A DNA stretch of 64,000 bases from Gnomoniopsis sp. IMI 355080 (GCA_027946555.1 JAPEVC010000022.1:1-64000), one strand, 5' to 3'; counted from the first letter of the stretch, positions 10,049-22,889 are shown. Notes: generated by a model from the sequence alone, not told the origin. Translations and numbers: made by a program.

Positions 10049-11205
10049 AAGGGCTGGTTGGCCAAAAGTAAAGAAGAAAAAAGGGAAAAGAAAATTCATA
10101 CGTATTGGTTTCCGCAAATCGTACCGAGCAGTTGGGAACTTATGTATTCCCAGCGCATCAATTTAGGTAGATAAATAAGCTACAGGCAGAGAATATGACA
10201 ACGACAGATATCATGACCTCAACTTTTTGAACATCTCTCCATCAACTGATGCAAGACTAAGTTACTACACCCGTCATAGGTCAACATTCTAGAAGACTCA
10301 GATACAACCTATGCTGCAGGGACATGCGAGTTCTTTGCGATTCCTGGAATGCAAACGTTCGGACTGTCTGAGTGTCATGAGAAAGCAATAGGGTATCATG
10401 ATTACTGCTCTGTTTATGCAATAGAAACCGATATTAAAGGCCTGGAGAGACAGTATTCAAGAGTAATAATGTGGTGTGATGGCTTACAACCCCCTTCACA
10501 ATGCGCTGGTCCGTTCAAGAGCCTTCAGTACAAAATCGGATAGGCATCTACCTAGACATGGGGTACCTACCTGGTAGGTACATAGAAATTGGTCAGTAAC
10601 ATCACCTGGTGGAAGTAAATCACTCGTAAATACATACAATCATATTTGCAAAAAGCCAAACTACAACGACTCAGCAGCTGTCATATTACCAGTGACCCAG
10701 CCAGTTCATCAAGTCATATCATTCGAATTGCCGTACTGCAGAGGGAAAAAAGAAAAAGAAAGAGGTATTTTGGGTATCCTATATCTCCAACACAGTAGCA
10801 CCGCCTAGCTGAGTTCAGCCCAGCCCAAGTCAATCCAGTCCAGTCCAGCCCAGCCTCAACATGGGACAGCCCTCTTTCATCCGCTCATTTTGGTGTGAAA
10901 GAGTGTCCATTCACCACTTCAGCCAACCCTCCTTCGACGCCGGCACCTGACGGCCCATTAAATCATACACTCCATCCCTCATCGTCCCATCGCATTAGAA
11001 ATAAATCGTAAGATTGACCCGTAGTAGATGGGTGCGCATTCAGCCCGTGTGAAGGGCTAGAGTAGCAGGAGTATCCTGCAATGCAACCGAACGAAGGGTG
11101 CAATCAAGTCGACCAGCCTTCGGACTCGGCGCATCAAGTCAGCATTACTCTCAACGACTTCTTTCAGACGATTTCAAAAAAGAAAAAGTTATATGAGAGA
11201 GCGGC
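10049..11205. other. intergenic, no supported gene
   Basis: It contains a short degenerate CCAGC/CCAGT repeat at about 10812-10856 and a GGTACCTACCTGGTAGGTAC-like copy of the dispersed palindrome near 10562-10581. The right part is the 3' flank of the stomatin-like gene. Confidence 0.45.
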
Positions 11206-12445
11206 CTAGATGTTCTCGATGATGCGAGCATTGATGGCGGCCTGCATGCCGGGGTCCTGACCTCCGAAGTCTCTGTGGTTGGCACCACTACCCTCGCCGT
11301 CGATCTCGGCCTGGTCCTTGGAGCTGACATAGGGCGCCGACAGGCCGGACATGTTGCTTGTCTGGGAGCTACCAGGCAGGAAAATGACCTTGGAGTTGGC
11401 ACTCTTGGCCATGGCTTGCATAGCCTCGAGGTAGCGGATCTGCATGGCGGGCGCAGAGGAAAGGATGTCCGCGGCCTGGCGCATGAGCTTGGCGCTTTCG
11501 ACCTGTATAGGGGGAAAGGAAGTGTTAGTACGAATGTAGTCTGTCAGGGAAATTCATGTAGTCGAGCAGGGATGCGGGGAGTTTGGGACGAACCTCAGCC
11601 TTGGCGGCGATGATCTTGCTTTCACCAATACGCTTCGCAGAAGCAGCCATAGAAAGCGACTCCTGCAATTCCTGACTGAAAACGATATCCTTGATGAGCA
11701 TGCTCTCGACCTGAACTCCCCAGCCAGCGGCAACCTCCTCAATGATCTCGCCGATGGACTGAGCTATCTCCTCGCGGCGCTCGATAACATCCTGTAGGAT
11801 GCGGGCGCCTACGACGTGTCGCAGGGTGGTCTGGGTGCGCTCGATAAGAGCTTGGCGGACATTGGCGATGCCGAAGGCAGCCTTGTGAGGGCTGATGATG
11901 TGGTAGTAGATGACGGAGGTCAAATGCAGGGTAACGTTGTCCTTGGTCATGCAGACCTGCTTAGGGACTTCGACGATCTGGATCTTGACGTCGACCTGGA
12001 TGATGCGCTCCGACAGCGGGTTGATCTTGACCAGGCCAGGGTCGACAGCCTTGTAGAAGCGGCCGAATTTGGTGACAAGGCCAACGTTGCCCTGATTGAC
12101 GTTCTTATACGGATTGGGGCAGCAGATGCAGCATGGGACGGCGCCCATGGTACCAATGAGAGAACCCAGGCTGTTGACTGTGAGGCAGTCAGCACGGAAC
12201 ATTTATCACATGTTTACATGTTCGCATGTATTAATTGACAGTGGTCGATGGTATTACATACTCATGCTACCATACCAGCCCTTTGGGCTGGCATCAGTGC
12301 CGACAATGCTGGCATAGCTCTTCTGCAGGTCCTCTGGCCTTGGAGGCTGAACGGAGACCATGTTGGCCTGGGGTCGAAAGCCGGTGGCGCCATTAGTATC
12401 GGTTGCCTTGGACGAGCTCGGCTTGGAATCGGGTTGCTGGTCCAT
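11206..12445 (-). CDS. stomatin-like SPFH-domain membrane protein
   Basis: Three exons, 12445-12262, 12177-11594 and 11502-11206, encode 354 residues. Stomatins are hairpin-anchored membrane proteins that form oligomers in ordered membrane domains and modulate channels and transporters. A disordered N-terminus of about 60 residues precedes a short hydrophobic cysteine-rich segment (GAVPCCICCPNP) that may be palmitoylated. The SPFH domain follows (GLVTKFGRFYKAVDPGL through the ILQDVIERREEI region), then an alpha-helical stretch (ESKIIAAKAEVESAKLMRQAADIL) and the conserved IRYLEAMQAMAKSANSKVIFLPG. The acidic/Gly C-terminal tail is probably disordered. The second intron has a less common GTTCGT donor but joins the family sequence exactly. 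Confidence 0.9.
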
Positions 12446-15400
12446 GATGAGATATGAAGTTGATCTTGAAAGCGGATGTTGGCGATGGTCAGGGTCAGTA
12501 CCAGTGTCAGATTGACTCGGCGCAGTTGCAGTTGTTGAGTGTCTTGTATTGGGCTGTTGGGAAGCCAGATTAACAGCTACTGAGAGGACCTATTTAATTG
12601 TATGACGCGACGACGGTGAAAAGGCGCACCAAGAAGAATGCCGGGTGCCGGGCGTAAGATAATGTGGTGTGTATGTGTGGTGAAAGCCAAGTGCAGCTAG
12701 ACAGATAAGTCGAGGTGAGGGGAGCTTTGGAGCTATTTATCCCGGACGACAGTTCCTTCCGAATCTAAAAGTGGCGCGATGATCTTCAACTGCAAGGCGT
12801 GGGCAAATATCGCACTCATTCTGCTGTTCGTTCAGTCGAGTTTGCTTATCAGATTTTAGTTGCTACTGGTACTGATGCTGCTGCTCCTCATCCTTTTCCC
12901 TTTTGATAATAGTAAATCGGCTGAGCGTGATGGAGTGGGATCTATGGCAGTGCATCCACAGAGGGGCAAAGGAAGCCTTTGATTGTTGCGGCCAGGCGGC
13001 GAGGCAGACCCGTCAGGGTCCCACGGACGGTAGCATGCAGGTGCAGGTGACACTCGTGGAACGTCCAGACGGAAAAGGGCAGTTACACCCTGTATCGGCG
13101 GGGCAACCCTGCATGTCGTGGTTGCGGAATGTTAAGGGAAGACACTGCCCCTCTTGGCTCAGCACTAACAGCTTGGCCGGGGAAGCACAGGCCACCCCCG
13201 TTGTGGTGACCCGTTGCCGTGGATCCGGGGAAAGTGGCAAGGACCAGGGGTTGGTTGACATCACCAGTTTTTGTTACTCCCAAAGGTCCTTTCACGTCCC
13301 CTTCAAACACCCAGACCGCAGATCCGAAACACTATCAGTGATCGCCATCTGTAAAACTTTCTGTCCTCGTGGCCTCGTTAGGGCCAACCTCTAGTATGGC
13401 AGAAGAGCCCGACACGTTTGCGGGAATTGTCTTGCCCGTCAGCACAGCCTCCACAGGCAGACATCCAGGTTGACAATGAACTATCAAATCGCTCATATCG
13501 TCAGCATCGTCATCGTCATCATTGTCCACAGGTGCCAGTCTTCAACACAATTTGAGTACCACCTACTTAGGCACCATCGCCCACATTTCAATTGTCCAAT
13601 CGTACGTGTCCATGACTCCTGGATGCTCTAGGCGGGCCTTGGATGAGCTTCCCTATCAAAATGGCTGAGCGCAAGTCGGGGGGTTGCAGTAGCTCCGAAA
13701 GCATGCAACCTTCACGCATGCTTCATACTTGTACATAGTAGCATATCATCACACGCTTCAAAAGAGTATTCTCCCCGTTGAGCCTTTTTAACCCCAACGT
13801 GTGCCGACTTGCCGCAAGGGTCCAATAGGAGAGCTTACATATAGCAAATAAAAATTAACCGCCACGCGCATATTCGCGCACCTCGCGCACGGCATCTCTG
13901 ACGAGCCGGGTGATGAAACCTCTCAAATGTGCTCCAAACTCACTTGTTAGCTGCTACTCTCTACTATAGTAAGTATGCTAATAATTCGCGTCGTCCATCA
14001 GATTGCCTCACCAATTGGCTGCATCCGCAGGAAACGATCCGCGACTGGGGACAAACTATGTGCTTGTCAAACGTCACGCTCCTTCTTTTAAGACTAAAAT
14101 CTTACTTTTGACTTTGACGGATCCAGTCTTTACGAGAATAATTATGTGGATTCTTTGTCTGCCTGCTCCACATTTTTCAGGTCCTAGCCGTGGTGATCTT
14201 CGAGCTAATACACGATGAAATAGGCACCTAGGTGCAGAGCACGTACCATGCACCTTGATTTCCTTCCGTGTTCGCATCATTACAATCCGTTTCTAACTTT
14301 CTCTTGCCATTGCAAGACCTTTTCAATAACTCGTCCGGCGTTCGGGGCCGACACGGGCACTAAGACCACTCACGGCCGTCAGCCATCCCAACTCATCCCT
14401 GCGCAGCAGCATAGCCTCACAGCGGTCTTCCTTCGACCCGCTAAAGCCCGCGCCACATGATGATTTGCGCACGGGAAGCTTTTTGTTCTTCAAATTCACT
14501 CAGAAGTTCCTTCGCCAGGCTTTCCGCTTTTGGATTCCCGGGCTGACCCAAAAATTTCATCCTGGACCTCGTGGGGCTGCATGTCACAATTTGCACTGGA
14601 TGGCCCGGTTTCTGCGATCCAGTGACCGTCTGCGCCACCACGCTCGATCGGGCCGTCCGTCACCAAAGACGGTCAAGCAATTTTGTACGGAAAGTTTCTG
14701 GAAGCCTGCCTCTTGCTCAGCCTGTTAGCTTTTCCGTTGCAAGTGCCGGTCGGCGGCTGCCTATCGTACAGCCTCGAATTCATGTACGCCGGACATGTCC
14801 CGGAAAATGTCTCTTGGGTTATACAGTCTGCACAGATGCAATACCTACCACAGAAGCATACCGTGGTACTCTTACAATCCGCAGCATCGCTTCCCTTACC
14901 TTTCATCTGATGTGTCCATCATGCCACTCCTAAATACTAAAGCTGGGTGCTCGCCTTTTGCATGTTAATCAGGTAAAACCGTTGGTGACAGATGCCTTTC
15001 GTGAAGACAACCAAGAATTTGGTGGGCAGTACGGCAAAAATTACGTACGGGACAGAACGTCGACAGCGAGCAGCCTATTCGGAACCAAGGGCTTACTTCC
15101 TCTCAATGACAAGGTGAGCTCTTTACAAGGTGAATAGGCTGGGCGTGGGACCAACGCCAAACTCGAATTGTCTGTCTATGGTCAATCCTCCAATGCCATC
15201 TGGACGCCGCGAACAGAGGCATTTTAGACATGCCAAGTCCTAACCTCATATTTTGAGAACACGAGCCCCTTGACTTAGTATCAGGTATGCACATCATTTT
15301 CTAAGCATGCAGATAGATCTCAGGAGCAGGCCGGGGCCGTGGCCTTACAATAAGCTGGAGAAGCACAACAACAGACAACATCAGCAGCAGCAGCATACCG

Positions 15401-16877
15401 TAGTGAACGTTGCAGGGCGTTCCAAACTACTATTCCCTTTTCGAGTATTACGCTCAACCCAATCGTTGGAATCAGGACAACCGCTTATCAAGGTCGGTGC
15501 CTAGATGAGGTATCGACGTATCGTAGGCTCCTTTCTTCTCAACCTCCTTCACCTTTCTTTCAGCTTCCCGCTCCCGTCGTGTTCTTTTTTAAGGGTTATT
15601 CAACCTGAAGAGGAAGGTAGGATGGTCGAGATAAAAAAAGAGACGAGGTGCGGCCTCGAATATAATCCTCGACTATGATAAGGGCTTCTCGCCGCGTAAT
15701 TCTATAAGTGCTAGCCTTTTCGCCGAAGCACACGGAGTATTGGGTTTTAAACCATCACATAACTTCTTCACTACGATAAGGCCTGTGGTTATGCCTTAAT
15801 ATAATCTAAGTGGTTATGCTGATCACAATAGTGGAAAATGGAGCAATCGTCATGCCTTCCCAGCCACTTCCGGTACGGCAGCAACCAGTTGAGGAACGGC
15901 GGTCACAGGTATAATGGCCAGCACAAGAGTAAGCGGTTGGAAACAAATCATTAGGTGCAGGAAATGGCAAGCGTATGGTCAGCCCGGGCAACAGCCAGGG
16001 GCGCTGGGAATGGCATGTATACACTGCTGCTCCTACATATGGACTGCAGCCTGCTGGCTGTTAGAATGCGCTCGACCGTGTGGATCTATGCTAGTGCACG
16101 GCCGCGCCAGAAAAAGAAGTACTAGGAAAAACAGAGAGATCGACAGAAGGCCAGATAGTTGCCCATGCCAGCATGAAGGACGGGTCTCGGGCTGGGTGAC
16201 TGGTTGACGAGCCTCATATGCATTAGCAAATAGGATTGTAGGATGGTACTTTCTACCTCTGTCAATTTCCTATCATTCTGTCTGTAACATGAATATAATA
16301 TTCTCTAGTATGCTGCAATTTCGGCCCTTGTTGGGGCTCAAGCCACAGAGAAGTGTTGCCTTCAGCTCCCATGAATGCCATCTTCTATCACTTTCTCTCT
16401 GCAGTGTCAAAGGCATATGCTAGACTCACATCGTTGCCCCTGAGAGCATAAATGATAAGCGACTATACGCCAAGGTTTAGTAAAATTGTCGGGGCCACGA
16501 TCAACTTCTTCATGACCATTTATGTGATGTTCATCCGGCTGTCTAATTCCATTTTTGTCATGCTGATCCGGCTGTCTAAGTCATGTGGGCTGCTGAAGTA
16601 TTGGCAAATTTGGAGATGCTGGTGCGCCCGGGGGCCACAGTTCGGTCACCATCATACCGACGAACAGCGACAAGACCAGCATTCCTGGCCCGACCCCAAT
16701 TTAGCCTATATTCGGGTATGGCGATGTCCCCACGAATCTTCCACAAACAGTTACAGCCCTTCACTGTTGCTGCGTCCTTATAATAAATACCATGAGCAGG
16801 TTGAATACCGACGCCATGGGTACTTTCACCACGCTGGAGGAGAGTGACTCTCCTGACGGTGTTGTGCCTTGGTCATC
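12446..16877. other. long intergenic region, no supported gene
   Basis: A 4.4-kb gap. The first part is promoter and leader of the stomatin-like gene. Open frames at 12903-13394 and elsewhere lack family resemblance. Weak coding-like patches occur at complement 14641-14441 (a frame ending IIMWRGL) and complement 16700-16580 (a hydrophobic frame reading MLVLSLFVGMMVTELWPPGAP), possibly gene debris. A perfect GCACCTAGGTGC palindrome is near 14224-14235, and a short direct repeat ATCCGGCTGTCTAA occurs twice near 16532 and 16565. The 15650-15830 part is AT-rich and may be decayed repeat DNA. Confidence 0.4.
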
Positions 16878-19604
16878 ATGAATCCCTTCAGCAGCCTCTT
16901 GTCCTTTGGGATGAGGTCCGTCACAGTCTTGGTTTTAGCTTCGACTCTCGTCCAGAACGATCCCTTGTTGGTCACAGCATCCATACTCTCACGGAATACC
17001 TTCGTTACAACTAGTCGTGAGCGTACTAGTCTCAACCAAGACTGGAAATTCAAACGCTTCGAAGACAACCCAGACGGGCTGACATACGACATCCGGCCGG
17101 ACCAAGTGAATTTGACCCTCGAGGTGCTGAAGCCCTGGATTCTTCCCCACGCCAACGAGTTCATCGCAAATGCCAGCGATCGATACCAACTCCCGGACAC
17201 GCAGCCCCCTGGAGGCAATGTCTCGTACCTGCAGACTGGTTTTGACGATAGTACCTGGGCAACCGTGTCCCTTCCGCACGATTGGGCTATTGCCGGGCCA
17301 TTCTACACGGACGATGATCCCGTCGTCGGCGCTAGCATGGGCAGGTTGCCTGTGCAGGGTGTTGGTTGGTACCGGAGAAACGTCTCGTGGACCCAGACGG
17401 AGGCCGACCTGAGTCGACAAGCTTTCTTGGAGGTTGATGGCGCCACGTCCTACGCTATTGTATGGCTAAACGGGGAGCTTGTCGGGGGATGGCCGTACCC
17501 ATACAACTCCTGGCGTCTGGATCTCACGCCGTATTTGAAGCCCGGAGATGACAATCTGCTGGCCATACGACTTGACAATCCGAATGAATCTTCAAGATGG
17601 TACCCCGGTGCTGGTTTGTACCGCAACGTTTGGTTGACCAAGACCGCGCCGGTACACATCGGACAGTATGGGACGCAGATTACGACGAGCGATGTCTCCA
17701 GCGAATCGGCCTTGCTCGATCTGGTGATACAGCTTGAGAATGCAGGCTCAACGGCTCAGGAAATTAAGCTTGCAACCGACGTGCACATTTCCGATGCGAG
17801 CACTGGCTCGACTGGGGCTCAAGTTGCTTCCTTTCCAGACGCAATCCAAACGCTCGCAGCTAACGAAAGTGCATCGATTGAAGTCTCGACTATTATCCAA
17901 AATCCTCTCCTCTGGAACCCTTACCCAGCTGGCGATCCCAATCTATACGTGGCTGTCACTCATGTATCCCTCGCCAATGGCACCGAAATAGATACCTATT
18001 CAACACGATTCGGCATCCGTTCGCTCAACTACACCGCAGACAATGGACTCCTTGTCAATGGTGCCCGAGTACTCATCCAGGGTGTCAACAACCACCACGA
18101 CCTTGGCGCTATAGGAACAGCCTTCAATGTGCGAGCTGCTCAGCGACAGCTTGAGATACTAAGGGAGATGGGCGTGAACGCGATCCGAATGTCCCATAAT
18201 CCCCCTGCGCCCGAGCTGTTGGATTTGACGGATCGGATGGGGTTCATAATCATGGACGAGATATTCGACTGTTGGCAACTGAGCAAGAACGAGAACGACT
18301 TTCATCTCATCTGGGACGATTGGCACGAGGCTGACTTGCGCAACATGGCAAGGCGGGATAGAAATCACCCGAGTGTCGCTCTATGGAGTTATGGTAACGA
18401 GGTTGGTGAGCAAGCGACTGGCGAGGCTGGCGCGGCAATTAATGTTGAGTTGAGGGAGATCCTGGCTCAGGAAGACCCAACGCGGCACTCCTCTGCGAGC
18501 CAGAACGCGGCCCTGCCCAATTACACTTGGAGCGGTGTTGTGGAACAATTCTATCTCAACTATCAGGGCGCAGGGATCCGGGACACTGTGGCTTATTCGA
18601 ATCTTGTCGGCATCACCACTCAACCACTGTACCCAGTCTATCACGCGGACTACCCGGAGAAGATGATTCTTTCCTCGGAGACTTCCTCGGCATTGAGTTC
18701 AAGGGGAACTTTCATCTTTCCAGTCACTGATTATACTTCAGCTCCAGCAAATGCCACATCAGGCGAAGACGTGACTAATATGCTGGTCAGCGCATATGAA
18801 CTCTACTCAGCCGGCTTTGGCGCGTCCCCCGACAAGGTCTTTGTTTCACAGGACCAGAACCCGTACGTTGCCGGTGAATTTGTGTGGTCTGGCTTCGACT
18901 ACCTTGGTGAACCGACCCCGTTTGACGACCGCAGCTCGTATAGCGGAATTGTAGACCTGGCAGGGTTTCCCAAGGATCGCTTCTACATCTACCAAGCTCG
19001 GTGGCGACCCGACTTCAAGATGGCACACATACTCCCTCATTGGACCTGGCCAGAGCGCGTCGGGCTGGTCACACCAGTGCATGTCTTTTCTGCAGCGGAC
19101 ACGGCGGAGTTGTTCCTGAACAACGTGTCGCTGGGTGTAAAGACAAGGAGCGAGTTCGAATATCGCTTCCGGTGGGACAGTGTGGTCTATCAGCCCGGCG
19201 AACTGAGAGTGGTCACGTCCAAGGGCAACGAGAGCTGGGCAAGCGCTTCCGTACAAACAGCAGGCGACGCCGCGGGACTAAAATTGACTGCCGATCGGCC
19301 CACCATCCAAGGTGACGGCGTCGACTTGTCGTTCATCACGGCTTCTGTTGTGGATGCGAGCGGCAACGTGCTGCCTCGCGCGAACAATTCCATCACGTTC
19401 AGCGTGGACGGCCCGGGGGAGATAGTCGCAACGGACAATGGCTACCAGGCTGACTATACGCCATTCCCGTCCGCGACTAGGGATGCTTTCAGTGGTCTGG
19501 CGCTGGTGATTGTGCGTGGGAAATCGGGGGCACCCGGTAAGGTCACTGTGACGGCCAACGCTGAGGGCCTGCAGCAGGGTGCTGTCGTTGTGGAGACACA
19601 ATGA
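16878..19604 (+). CDS. secreted glycoside hydrolase family 2 (beta-galactosidase-like)
   Basis: A single exon of 908 residues starting at the ATG at 16878. The N-terminus holds a hydrophobic signal sequence (MRSVTVLVLASTLV), so the enzyme should act outside the cell on beta-linked sugars. Order of parts: GH2 sugar-binding jelly roll (SLNQDWKFKRFE, SLPHDWAIAGPF, YRRNVSW), Ig-like domain, then the TIM barrel with IRMSHNPPAPELLDL. Glu508 in SYGNEVGE is the expected acid/base and Glu601 in LSSETSS the expected nucleophile. The DUF4982-like and C-terminal Ig-like parts follow (SYSGIVDLAGFPKDRFYIYQ; VHVFSAADTAELFLN). Many N-glycosylation sequons (NxS/T) are present. Length fits secreted fungal GH2 enzymes. 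Exact sugar specificity cannot be assigned. Confidence 0.92.
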   Translation: MNPFSSLLSFGMRSVTVLVLASTLVQNDPLLVTASILSRNTFVTTSRERTSLNQDWKFKRFEDNPDGLTYDIRPDQVNLTLEVLKPWILPHANEFIANASDRYQLPDTQPPGGNVSYLQTGFDDSTWATVSLPHDWAIAGPFYTDDDPVVGASMGRLPVQGVGWYRRNVSWTQTEADLSRQAFLEVDGATSYAIVWLNGELVGGWPYPYNSWRLDLTPYLKPGDDNLLAIRLDNPNESSRWYPGAGLYRNVWLTKTAPVHIGQYGTQITTSDVSSESALLDLVIQLENAGSTAQEIKLATDVHISDASTGSTGAQVASFPDAIQTLAANESASIEVSTIIQNPLLWNPYPAGDPNLYVAVTHVSLANGTEIDTYSTRFGIRSLNYTADNGLLVNGARVLIQGVNNHHDLGAIGTAFNVRAAQRQLEILREMGVNAIRMSHNPPAPELLDLTDRMGFIIMDEIFDCWQLSKNENDFHLIWDDWHEADLRNMARRDRNHPSVALWSYGNEVGEQATGEAGAAINVELREILAQEDPTRHSSASQNAALPNYTWSGVVEQFYLNYQGAGIRDTVAYSNLVGITTQPLYPVYHADYPEKMILSSETSSALSSRGTFIFPVTDYTSAPANATSGEDVTNMLVSAYELYSAGFGASPDKVFVSQDQNPYVAGEFVWSGFDYLGEPTPFDDRSSYSGIVDLAGFPKDRFYIYQARWRPDFKMAHILPHWTWPERVGLVTPVHVFSAADTAELFLNNVSLGVKTRSEFEYRFRWDSVVYQPGELRVVTSKGNESWASASVQTAGDAAGLKLTADRPTIQGDGVDLSFITASVVDASGNVLPRANNSITFSVDGPGEIVATDNGYQADYTPFPSATRDAFSGLALVIVRGKSGAPGKVTVTANAEGLQQGAVVVETQ

Positions 19605-20500
19605 ACATTTAAGAAACGGTGAAGCAACATCGGCGCGTTGCAATCTCTAGTATTGAAAAGATAGAAAAATTCAATCAAGCAACTGGCATGTAATTTTTCG
19701 GGGTTTTTGCGTCTTCAACTTAGACCAACCGCAGAAGTGTAGGGCCAGCGACCCTGACGCAACTACAGTCCTAGCGACTGAGGTGAAGAGTATTGATTCT
19801 CCATCCTCTTCTTTCTCTGCGTCTTGAGTTCCGTTCACTGCGCTTCTTGTAGGGCAGTCCTGCATTCACTTCTCAGGCTACGCACCCGATGTTCTGTTTA
19901 AATCTTGAGGAACGAAGCCTTGCCCAGGTACCTAGATTTGGTTGGTAAGTGCCCAGCCAGAGGCACTATCATGCTGTCCACTATACCTCACTAGACACTT
20001 GCAGGTGGAGGGGTTATGAGCGAGCCACCGTGTTCACCTACATAGGCCCCTGTGCAGACGATAAGACATTGACGACAAGGAAAGATCTCACGCCTACATC
20101 AGCATGGCTGCATGAGCAACGAATCCCTAAGTCGAAGCGGATTCGTGCGATTTGTACCGACAAAGGGTCTAGCACGGGGGTCTTCTGCTGTTATCCACGT
20201 CCTTGTGCGACACGGCCAAACAGAGCGCGGTACCTAGGTTAGGTAGGTTTACACACCTGTAGGTATCTAGGTATGCAAGGCCGGGGCCGCCCCTGATGAA
20301 GAAATGCATGCAGCTTACCACTTGGCGTGCACTGTGGTAATTATGGCCATGATTACCTACTATCCACAAGTCTCATTGGCCCACCTACCTAGGTGTCTTC
20401 TAGTAGATCCCTTTCATATAAGAAGCAGGGAAGGTTCTCTGTGCTGTCCACTACAGGGCTTGCAACAGTTCCGATTCACCTACCAAGAGTTGCCGCATGC
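19605..20500. other. intergenic and promoter of FAD oxidase
   Basis: It contains clustered copies of the dispersed motif (GGTACCTAGGTTAGGTAGG near 20230 and CACCTACCTAGGTGTC near 20382-20397) and a CATATAAG TATA-like element near 20416. No gene is supported. Confidence 0.45.
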
Positions 20501-22025
20501 ATGATGGGCTCAGGAATCATGCCGCCTCCTGAAGACCTTTTTCGTCAAACTGGCGCAGAGATCCTCCTCCCCTCGGACAAAGGCTACACGCTCCGCCAAG
20601 ACAGCTATTTTTCAACAACGGCCGCCCAGCTGCGTCCCGCCTACATCGTCCGACCGCATTCCGCCTCCGAGGTCGCCAGAGTATTACGAATCCTCGTCTC
20701 AGGTAACCATGTCTTCGCAATTCGTAGTGGAGGCCACGGCACCAGCCTGGGGGCCAGCAATATCGACGGTGGTATTACTCTCGATCTTGGACTCTTAGAT
20801 TGGACCAGAGTTGTTGAGGATAGCCAAAGCGCTGATGGACAGATGCACTTCGCCGCCTTGGCCGACATTGGGCCTGGTGCGCGCTGGCGGGACGTCTATG
20901 CTGTCCTCGATAAGCATGGCCTGATGGTACCGGGCGGGCGTGAGGGCACCGTTGGTGTTGGGGGCCTACTTCTTGGAGGGGGCATCTCATTTCTTTCGGG
21001 CAGCCGTGGTTTTGCGTGCGACAACGTGGCAGCTTTCGAAGTTGTGCTGGCCGACGGTCGCATCGTCCAAGCATCCAAGGCCGTGAACCCTGACTTGTTC
21101 TGGGCAGTGAAGGGCGGATCAAATAACTTTGGCATCGTGACCAACATTCGCATGCAAGCACTGAGGAATCGCCCCGTCTGGGGTGGGTTTACCGTGCTGT
21201 CACCGCAGGTCATCCCACAGGCTGCCGATGCGTTGGTCGACTTTACGAGCCGTGTGCATGAGGATGTGGATAGCCACTTGGTGTGCATGATTGAGTATCG
21301 ACCAGAAACGAGGCAGTCTGCCATGCGCGCTTATCTTTTCCAAGTCGCCGGAGTTGAAAATGCTCCCGCGTATTCGAGATGGTTGAAATTCCCATCGACC
21401 CACAAATACTTTACGACGTACACGTTCGCTGAAGCTTCAGGCAACAGGTCCATACCAGATGGTTACCAGTAAGTATTGGGGCTTCATTCGTCCCCCATCA
21501 GCCAATCTCTGATCCTGGAGATATAGCAATATCTGGTTCACTGCTACCTTCAAAAACGACGCCCGCATTGTCTCCGAAGCCGCGTCTTTACACCAAGAAC
21601 TGGTCGACACGCTCAGGACATCGGTCGCGCCAGATGGTGACTTCGTCTCGCTGTGTCTCTTCCAGCCACTTCCGAAGATCATGATTCAGCGCGGCGATAA
21701 TCCTTTCGGCCTCTCTCAGCAAGACGATTGTCTTCTGTTCCTGACTGTCGTCACGGTACGCAGTGCAGAACAGAAAACAGCGGCGTACCCGAAAAGCAAG
21801 ACCTTCCTGTCCGAGTTGAGGGAATTTGCTAGATCTACCGGCGGAAATCTCAATTTGGACTGGGAGTACCTCAATTATGCCGATGACAGCCAGGATCCTT
21901 TGGCAAGCTATGGTGCTGAGAATGTTAGGAAGTTGAGAGAGGTTGCGTCAAAGTATAACCCGCAGCAGGTCTTCCAGAAGCTGTGTAGGGGCGGTTTCAA
22001 ACTTACACCCAATGCCTTGAATTGA
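20501..22025 (+). CDS. FAD-linked oxidase, BBE/VAO-type
   Basis: Two exons, 20501-21468 and 21527-22025, encode 488 residues; the 58-nt intron splits a His codon and restores GYHNIWFTATF. These enzymes bind FAD through an N-terminal PCMH domain and oxidise alcohols, sugars or secondary metabolites. Visible features are YIVRPHSASEVARVL, the FAD-attachment His in IRSGGHG, the glycine-rich VGVGGLLLGGG loop, ACDNV, and GGSNNFGIVT. The C-terminus ends with the berberine-bridge-like YNPQQVFQKLC segment. No signal peptide follows the chosen ATG, so it may be cytosolic; an adjacent in-frame ATG at 20504 is equally possible. It lies next to decayed P450 and BBE-oxidase genes. Confidence 0.9.
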
Positions 22026-22378
22026 TATGGGGACGATCTGTATTTCCTGGCGTCAACACCAATGCTCCATATATTGTTCTGTACATTTGGCAAATATTCA
22101 CCCCTACTTCCATGAACTTTAGTGTCTAACGATCACTCGCAATGCTTTGCTTCCCTTTGCCGGCGCGGGAATTATATAGTCGGAATTCGGATCAATATCC
22201 CTTGCTCGTTCCGTGTCGTACAGTTTTTAAGGATGGTCCATCCTGCCCATATACAAATTGTACCTTTGGAAAATAATGGCCAAGACCCGCGCCATTTCCC
22301 TATGCGCAAGATTCATTCTGAAGAGCGCAACATCGCATTATCAGCATATGGAATCGCCAGTAGGCAAGCAACTATTTA

Positions 22379-22815
22379 GCGGGAGACTAACCCTATACAG
22401 TTCCTCGAGCCACGAGCAAACCCATGAAAGCCTCTATCGATTCTCGGGTCGTTATCCCATCTTTGTGGCCGGGATTGGTAGGGGTTCCTAAATACGTCCT
22501 CATTCTCGTGTGTGATGTACGGGGACATGCTCATGATGGTCCCTTGGGGGATCACGTATTTCTGCCCTTTGACTGCTCTTGTACGTGACGGGAACATCAG
22601 GTGAAATCCGCGCCTGACAAGCATGACGCCTGGATGCCCAGGTGAAGACGCACCGTCTCCTAGATCACGGCGTTGAGGAAGGGTAGCGCATCAACCTTGG
22701 CGAATGGTGGCGTTTCGTCTGGGTCGGGAATGGCTTCTGACAATTTTCGTTGGAGTTCCCGAAGTACTTGAAAATGGGCGAGGAGCTCGTACGTGGCTGC
22801 GCTGAGCGTATATGG
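22379..22815 (-). pseudogene. cytochrome P450 C-terminal remnant
   Basis: Two frames together cover a P450 from the I/J-helix area to the haem loop. The upstream frame reads LSAATYELLAHFQVLRELQ and then FAKVDALPFLNAVI, followed by TAG (22662-22660) exactly where the K-helix Lys would precede ETVRLH. The reading then shifts frame and continues VIPQGTIMSMSPYITHENEDVF to FARGSRNCIGL, the haem-binding loop with its Cys. It stops soon after, lacking the L-helix. The N-terminal two thirds are absent. One nonsense codon and at least one frameshift make it a pseudogene. Confidence 0.8.
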
Positions 22816-22889
22816 TGCACGAAAGCGTTAAGGACTTTGCAGGTCTTTGAGAGTCGATGTCTAAAGCGCCAAAACATATTCAGATGGGC

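Noticed and set aside
12903..13394. 163-codon plus-strand frame upstream of the stomatin-like gene
   Set aside because: No signal peptide, domain or conserved motif, and amino acid composition is irregular; it lies in promoter-like DNA.
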